Source of the DNA: Brevundimonas sp.
GTDB lineage: Bacteria; Pseudomonadota; Alphaproteobacteria; Caulobacterales; Caulobacteraceae
Reading direction: 5' to 3'
Length of the DNA stretch: 5,700 nt
NCBI GenBank assembly: GCA_024711185.1
Contig: JANJTI010000051.1
Span: 1 to 5,700, forward strand
The notes beneath the pieces are model-generated. The model saw only the letters and a list, made by a program, of their open reading frames with translations, was not told where the DNA came from and ran no database searches. Position 1 is the stretch's first letter. Every line of letters begins with the position of its first letter. Of the stretch, positions 1-3,484 are shown one piece after another. Both the position numbers and the translations under genes were made by a program.

Positions 1-474
1 CTGCGGCTTGGCCGCAATGAGTTCGCTGATCTGCCCCTGCCGCACCAGCGCCGGGGAGTTGGCTCCGGTCGAGGCGTCGGCGAACAGCAGCTGCACGTCC
101 CGGGCCCGCACCTCCTTGCCGTTGATGCGATAGGTCGAGCCCTGGCCACGATCGATGCGGCGCGACACCTCCAGAATGGCGCTGTCGGTGAAGGGCTGCG
201 GGGCGCGGCGCTGGGCGTTGTCGATGGTCAGCTGGACCTCGGCGTGGCTGCGCGGCGGGCGATTGGCGGCCCCGGCGAAGATCACGTCGTCCATGCCCTG
301 GCCGCGCATGGCCTTGGCCGAGTTGGCTCCCATCACCCAGCGCAGGCTCTCCAGCACATTGGACTTGCCGCAGCCGTTGGGGCCGACGATGCCGGTCAGG
401 CCCGGCTCGATATGGAACTCCGTCGGATCGACGAAGGACTTGAACCCGACCAGTCTGAGGCGCTGGAACTGCAC
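1..474 (-). CDS. smc: Chromosome segregation protein SMC, N-terminal 158 residues (cut by window edge)
   Basis: This is the N-terminal half of the ATPase head of SMC, the coiled-coil ATPase that works with ScpA/ScpB to organise and segregate the chromosome. The protein opens [14 protein letters not shown], followed by the Walker A motif GPNGCGKS at residues 31-38. Next come the stretch [15 protein letters not shown] (about 44-58), MDDVIFAG (61-68) and the Q-loop region LVRQGQIS (143-150, probable Q146). The hinge, coiled coils, signature motif and Walker B lie beyond position 1. The GTG at 472-474 is chosen as start because it places the conserved [13 protein letters not shown] immediately after the initiator and has GAGGA upstream at 485-489 (10-nt gap). 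That GAGGA shares bases with the TGA stop of the preceding thioredoxin gene, 13 nt away, so smc looks like the distal gene of that operon and may be translationally coupled. Family assignment is very secure; the start codon is likely. Confidence 0.96.
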   Translation of the reverse strand, partial: MQFQRLRLVGFKSFVDPTEFHIEPGLTGIVGPNGCGKSNVLESLRWVMGANSAKAMRGQGMDDVIFAGAANRPPRSHAEVQLTIDNAQRRAPQPFTDSAILEVSRRIDRGQGSTYRINGKEVRARDVQLLFADASTGANSPALVRQGQISELIAAKPQ

Positions 475-484
475 CCGGGCGGCG

Positions 485-489
485 TCCTC
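485..489 (-). promoter_or_regulatory. Ribosome-binding site for smc, overlapping the preceding stop codon
   Basis: Read on the minus strand, the sequence runs TGAGGAC. The TGA (488-490) ends the upstream thioredoxin gene, and GAGGA (489 down to 485) is the Shine-Dalgarno match for the smc GTG at 474. The 10-nt spacing is slightly long. It supports the GTG start and suggests that ribosomes finishing the upstream gene help to start smc. Confidence 0.6.
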
Positions 490-1108
490 AGCGCTCGGCC
501 ATGGCCGCGCGCACGGCCACTTCCAGCCCGCCCAGCGTCCGGTCGCTCACCGGCCGACCGTTGACGAAGAAGCTGGGGGTGTGGTGCGCGCCGGCGGCGT
601 GGGCGCTCTCCACGTCACGGTTGATGGCCGCGCGCGTGGCCGGCGTCGTCGCGCACGCCTCGATCTGGGCCTGGGTCCGGCCGCTGGCGGCGATGGCCGG
701 GGCGTACCAGTCCTCGCGGTCGCCGCCGCGCAGCACCGCCGTCTGTCCGGCCATGAGAATGGAGGCGACGTCGAAGAACCGCTCCGGCGACGCGCAGCGC
801 GCCAGCGCCGCCGCCGGCAGCGACATCTGCTCGGGCTGGGTGGGCAGGTTGCGGAACACGAACCGGACCTGCCCGGTGTCGACCAGACGCTGCTTGAACG
901 TCGGCCAGACGAACCTGTGCCAGTCGGCGCAGGCCGGGCATGAGAAGGAGGCGTACTCGATCACCGTCACCGGCGCATCGGCCCGGCCGATGGTCCGGTC
1001 GGCGGCGGTCACCGGGGCGACCGGCTCAACCGCCGTCGCCGGCGCGGCCGCCAGCGGCGCCAGCAGGGCCAGCGCCGCGATCAGCAGGGAGCGCCGCACC
1101 GCCGCCAT
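488..1108 (-). CDS. Soluble periplasmic DsbA-family thioredoxin-fold oxidoreductase (CPAC active site)
   Basis: This 206-residue exported thiol-disulfide oxidoreductase has a signal peptide at residues 1 to about 26 (basic MAAVRR, a hydrophobic Leu/Ala core, likely cleavage after APATA), so the mature protein should be periplasmic. The thioredoxin fold starts near '[20 protein letters not shown]', with redox cysteines C57 and C60 in CPAC. The cis-proline loop is HTPSFFVNG (P178) and the helical insertion lies between about 90 and 165. C105 and C152 are a second cysteine pair, placed as in the paralogue encoded just upstream. The family oxidises, or in some members reduces or isomerises, cysteines in exported proteins; the direction cannot be told from sequence. 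The ATG has AGGA at 1114-1117, overlapping the TAG stop of the upstream gene 7 nt away, so the two are co-translated. It is shorter at the N-terminus and lacks the lipobox of its neighbour. It might be annotated DsbA, BdbD-like or 'thioredoxin domain-containing'. Confidence 0.92.
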   Translation of the reverse strand: MAAVRRSLLIAALALLAPLAAAPATAVEPVAPVTAADRTIGRADAPVTVIEYASFSCPACADWHRFVWPTFKQRLVDTGQVRFVFRNLPTQPEQMSLPAAALARCASPERFFDVASILMAGQTAVLRGGDREDWYAPAIAASGRTQAQIEACATTPATRAAINRDVESAHAAGAHHTPSFFVNGRPVSDRTLGGLEVAVRAAMAER

Positions 1109-1115
1109 GGCCGTC

Positions 1116-1769
1116 CTACTTCGCCAGCTCGGCGTCGATCGCCTTCGACAGATCCTCGAGACTCGCGCCCTCGCCGCCGGGGGTGATCACCTGGGTCCCG
1201 TTGACGAAGAAGGCCGGCGTGCCGGTGACGCCGGCGGCGACCGCGGCGCGGGCGCGCTCGTCGGCGGCCTTCAGCCCTTCGGGATCCTTGATGCAGTCCT
1301 CGATCTGCTGGTTGGACAGGCCGGCGCCGTTGCCGACGCGGAACAGGGTGTCGCGCGGGTTTACCCCGGCGCGCCACTCCGCCTGGCTCTCCATGATGGC
1401 GTGGACGACGTCGAAATATTTGTCCTCGCCGGCGCAGCGGGCGACCATGAAGCCCGCCACCGCCACGTTCGCCGGCGGCGTCGGCAGCTCGCGGAACACG
1501 TAGCGCACCTGGTTGGTGTCGACGTACTTGGCCTTGAACTGCGGCCACACCTGCTCCTGCCAGGCGGCGCAGTGGGGACAGGTCACCGAGGCGTACTCGA
1601 CCACCGTCACCTTGGCCCCTTCAGGGGCGCCCATGGCCATGTCGCCCTCGGCCGCCGCGCCCGCGCCGCCGCCGCCGCAGCCCGCCATGGCGGCCATCGA
1701 GGCCAGCGCCGCGGCGGTGATCGCCGCCCGGCGGCTCATGGCGGCGAATTTCGACTTCGTGGCGCTCAT
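1116..1769 (-). CDS. Membrane-anchored (lipoprotein) DsbA-family thioredoxin-fold oxidoreductase (CPHC active site)
   Basis: This 217-residue paralogue of the next gene has the E. coli DsbA-type active site CPHC (C64, C67) in EYASVTCPHCAAW, and a cis-Pro loop GTPAFFVNG (P185). The N-terminus (MSRRAAITAAALASMAAMAGC from residue 11) ends in a lipobox-like MAGC. C31 is therefore a probable lipidation site, followed by a flexible Gly/Ala linker (32-52) before the catalytic fold. That suggests a membrane-anchored periplasmic enzyme; Met rather than Leu at -3 makes the lipobox less than ideal. The SRR at 12-14 could be a weak Tat signal, but the consensus is incomplete. C112 and C159 form a second cysteine pair matching the paralogue. 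The start at 1769 is preferred over M11 because GAGGA (1777-1781) sits 7 nt upstream. The gene begins a tight unit with the second thioredoxin gene and smc. Family is secure; lipidation is inferred. Confidence 0.92.
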   Translation of the reverse strand: MSATKSKFAAMSRRAAITAAALASMAAMAGCGGGGAGAAAEGDMAMGAPEGAKVTVVEYASVTCPHCAAWQEQVWPQFKAKYVDTNQVRYVFRELPTPPANVAVAGFMVARCAGEDKYFDVVHAIMESQAEWRAGVNPRDTLFRVGNGAGLSNQQIEDCIKDPEGLKAADERARAAVAAGVTGTPAFFVNGTQVITPGGEGASLEDLSKAIDAELAK

Positions 1770-1776
1770 GGCGTCT

Positions 1777-1781
1777 TCCTC
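1777..1781 (-). promoter_or_regulatory. Ribosome-binding site deciding the start of the lipoprotein thioredoxin gene
   Basis: Minus-strand GAGGA lies 7 nt before the ATG at 1767-1769. This is near-optimal Shine-Dalgarno spacing and supports that ATG over the in-frame ATG ten codons later (1737-1739), which has no comparable site. Confidence 0.75.
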
Positions 1782-1804
1782 ACTGGCACGGGATTCGGGA
1801 GCAT

Positions 1805-1830
1805 CGCGCGATTCCCCGCAAAGTCGCGCG
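1805..1830. repeat. GC-rich inverted repeat in the dciA-thioredoxin gap
   Basis: The 7-bp arms CGCGCGA (1805-1811) and TCGCGCG (1824-1830) are perfect reverse complements around a 12-base loop. In minus-strand mRNA they would form a strong stem about 35 nt before the thioredoxin start codon. No U-tract follows, so a standard intrinsic terminator is unlikely. A 5'-UTR hairpin, an attenuating structure, or chance in CG-rich DNA all remain possible. Confidence 0.4.
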
Positions 1831-1836
1831 TCCGTG

Positions 1837-1870
1837 GTTTTCGAGAACAGAAGCGGCGAAGTTTTGTCAA
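1837..1870 (-). promoter_or_regulatory. Possible internal promoter upstream of the thioredoxin-smc unit
   Basis: On the minus strand a perfect TTGACA hexamer (1870 down to 1865) overlaps the TGA stop of dciA (1867-1869). It sits in a locally A/T-richer patch. The best downstream -10-like match is TCGAAAAC (1844 down to 1837), which agrees at 6 of 8 positions with the Caulobacter pattern GCTANAWC, but the 19-nt gap from TTGACAA is longer than the usual 10-14. The -35 is convincing and the -10 weak, so this is only a candidate. If real, it would let the thioredoxins and smc be expressed independently of dciA. Confidence 0.3.
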
Positions 1871-2421
1871 CGGGAGCCCCGGCCGCCTTCGCCCAGCACT
1901 GCCCGCCCCAGCCGTTCCAGCGGCCCTTTCAGCGGCTCCGGCGCCGGCTCCACCGCCGCCTTGAGCTCCGCCTCGACCGCCGCCGGCAGCGGTGGCTGCA
2001 CGGTCGTGCGTCGCGGCGTTGTCGGGGCCTCGGCCAGCGGCTTCACCGGCCCTTGGGCGATGCGCAGCTTCTCCACGGCGCCTGGCCCCAGGAACAGGTT
2101 GACCCGCTGCAGGATCTCCTCCGACTGGTGCTGCACCAGCAGCGCGGCCGGTCCCGCCACCCGCAGCTCCAGCGTGCCGCCCTTGCCGTCGCGGCCCTTC
2201 GTCAGCTTCTGCGGCCGGGTCACCCTCGCCAGCCGCTCGCCGACGATCTCGCGCCAGCGCGGCTCCAGCGCTCCCGCGCCGCGGCCCAGCTTCGCGTCCA
2301 GCTCGCGGATCAGCCCCTGCAGGGCGCGCCCCGCCTTCGGCGCCGGGCGCGGGGCCGGACGGGTGCGCCGCCGCGACAGGATTTCGCGGACCTCGTCATC
2401 GGTGGGCAGCGGGCGGAGCAT
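1867..2421 (-). CDS. dciA: DciA-family (DUF721) protein, probable replicative helicase loader
   Basis: This 184-residue small, basic protein resembles the DUF721/DciA family, whose members load or recruit the replicative helicase DnaB in bacteria lacking DnaC/DnaI-type loaders. The start MLRPLPTDDEVREILSRRR leads into a Pro/Arg-rich linker. A KH-like core follows at about residues 33-127, containing LEPRWREIVGERLARVTRP (52-70), a beta strand GTLELRVAGPAALLVQHQ (82-99) and EEILQRVNLFLGPGAVEKLRI (101-121). The tail from about 130 to 184 is Pro/Ala/Glu-rich and probably disordered. It is divergent from mutY across 22 bp and precedes the thioredoxin-smc unit by 97 bp. AGGA abuts the ATG with no spacer, so normal ribosome binding looks poor and leaderless translation is plausible. 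Next to smc and mutY, a role in replication fits. Assignment rests on family resemblance and context; helicase loading by this protein is inferred. Confidence 0.82.
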   Translation of the reverse strand: MLRPLPTDDEVREILSRRRTRPAPRPAPKAGRALQGLIRELDAKLGRGAGALEPRWREIVGERLARVTRPQKLTKGRDGKGGTLELRVAGPAALLVQHQSEEILQRVNLFLGPGAVEKLRIAQGPVKPLAEAPTTPRRTTVQPPLPAAVEAELKAAVEPAPEPLKGPLERLGRAVLGEGGRGSR

Positions 2422-2443
2422 TCCTGGTCTATAGCGCGGATCG
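2422..2443. promoter_or_regulatory. Divergent dciA/mutY promoter with palindromic CTATAG
   Basis: Only 22 bp separate the two start codons, and CTATAG (2429-2434) lies near the centre. On the plus strand TCTATAGC (2428-2435), and on the minus strand GCTATAGA (2435 down to 2428), each match 6 of 8 positions of the Caulobacter-type -10 GCTANAWC. Each ends about 7-8 nt before a start codon, so transcription would begin at or next to the ATG on both sides. A partial -35, GGGACGG (5 of 7 to TTGACGS; 2457 down to 2451, 15-nt spacer), exists for dciA inside mutY. No good -35 was seen for mutY. Confidence 0.5.
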
Positions 2444-3484
2444 ATGCCCGCCGTCCCCCCAGAGTCCCGGCCCGACGTTCCCGCCCTGCGCGCCGCCCTG
2501 CTCGGCTGGTACGACGTTCACGCGCGGCCGCTGGTCTGGCGGGCGATCGGAGGCGCGCGGCCCGACCCCTACCGCGTCTGGCTGTCCGAGGTGATGCTGC
2601 AGCAGACCACCACGGCGCACGCCGCGCCCTATTTCGAGGCCTTCACGGCCCGCTGGCCGACCGTATCGGACCTTGCCGCAGCCGAGGACGCCGAGGTCAT
2701 GGCCGCCTGGGCGGGGCTCGGCTACTACGCCCGCGCCCGCAACCTGCTGGCCTGCGCCCGGGCCGTGGCCCGCGCCCACGGCGGCGTCTTTCCGGACACG
2801 GAGGCGGGCCTGCTGGCCCTGCCGGGCGTCGGCCCCTACACGGCCGCCGCCGTCGCGGCGATCGCCTTCGGCCGCCCTGCCAACGTGGTCGACGGCAATG
2901 TCGAGCGGGTCATGGCGCGGCTGTTCGCGGTCGAGACGCCGTTGCCAGCCGCGAAGTCGGAGTTGCGCCGGCTCGCCGGGACGCTGGTGGCCGGCGATCG
3001 TCCCGGCGACTGGGCCCAGGCCCTGATGGACCTCGGTGCGACCGTCTGCCGGCCCGGCCGTCCGCTGTGCGCCGCCTGTCCCCTGACGGCTCATTGCGCC
3101 GCCTTCGCATCGGGCGTCCCGGAGCGCTGGCCCCTCAAGGCGCCGAAGCCCGAGCGTCCCCGCCGCCATGGCGTCGCGTGGGTGCTGCTGGACGGGCAGG
3201 GCCGCGTCGCACTCGTTCGCCGGGAGGAGAAAGGGCTGCTGGGCGGGATGCTCGGCCTGCCCACCTCCGACTGGGGCGCGCCAGCCGCCGACCCCGCGCC
3301 CCCGGCCGCCGCCGACTGGCGCGACGCCGGCGCGGTCGAGCACGTCTTCACCCATTTCTCCCTGACCTTGTCGGTCCGGGCGGGGGAGGGGGAAGGCGAC
3401 TTCCTGTGGACCGCTCCCGACGAGGCCCGAACGGCCCTGCCCACGGTTTTCCGCAAGGCCCTCGAGCGCGGCCTGGCCGCCTAG
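2444..3484 (+). CDS. mutY: A/G-specific adenine DNA glycosylase MutY
   Basis: MutY removes adenine mispaired with 8-oxoguanine, the second barrier of the GO repair system. The protein is 346 residues, normal for the family. Visible elements in order are the catalytic glutamate E49 in LSEVMLQQT, the AWAGLGYYARARNL helix (87-101) and the helix-hairpin-helix LPGVGPYTA (126-134). The catalytic aspartate D150 follows in VVDGNVERV, then the [4Fe-4S] loop C202-X6-C209-X2-C212-X5-C218, exactly as in the family. The C-terminal NUDIX-like 8-oxoG recognition domain (about 240-342) has EHVFTHFSLTL, where FTH (302-304) occupies the FSH recognition position. In the N-terminal 'LPWR' motif the proline is replaced (LVWR, 30-33), a minor oddity. 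ATG 2444 is the only reasonable start; the next Met is inside the catalytic motif. There is no clear Shine-Dalgarno, consistent with a leaderless mRNA. The stop codon is shared with the convergent debranching gene in CTAG. Confidence 0.97.
   Translation: MPAVPPESRPDVPALRAALLGWYDVHARPLVWRAIGGARPDPYRVWLSEVMLQQTTTAHAAPYFEAFTARWPTVSDLAAAEDAEVMAAWAGLGYYARARNLLACARAVARAHGGVFPDTEAGLLALPGVGPYTAAAVAAIAFGRPANVVDGNVERVMARLFAVETPLPAAKSELRRLAGTLVAGDRPGDWAQALMDLGATVCRPGRPLCAACPLTAHCAAFASGVPERWPLKAPKPERPRRHGVAWVLLDGQGRVALVRREEKGLLGGMLGLPTSDWGAPAADPAPPAAADWRDAGAVEHVFTHFSLTLSVRAGEGEGDFLWTAPDEARTALPTVFRKALERGLAA
3468..3480. repeat. Short GC palindrome at the convergent gene ends
   Basis: GCGGCC-T-GGCCGC is a perfect 6+6 inverted repeat with one central base, lying in the last codons of mutY and touching the shared stop site at 3481-3484. 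As RNA it could fold on either strand (realistically about 4 bp with a 5-nt loop), but there is no T-tract. A role as a bidirectional terminator is speculative, and GC-rich coding sequence can produce it by chance. Confidence 0.25.

Noticed and set aside
1737..1739. Alternative ATG (residue 11) as the true start of the lipoprotein thioredoxin, giving a compact signal peptide
   Set aside because: The upstream ATG has a near-ideal GAGGA at 7-nt spacing; the internal ATG has none. Not fully excluded.
1805..1830. Intrinsic terminator after dciA
   Set aside because: A stem is present but no T-run follows it on the minus strand, so it is reported only as an inverted repeat.
501..1964. A 487-codon plus-strand open frame antisense to both thioredoxin genes
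   Set aside because: No domain, no ribosome-binding site and a biased composition; it mirrors the codon pattern of the real minus-strand genes, whose signal peptides and CXXC motifs are unmistakable.
2429..3355. A 308-codon minus-strand frame antisense to mutY
   Set aside because: Gly/Arg/Ala-rich with no family resemblance, and it would overlap the divergent promoter and all catalytic codons of mutY.
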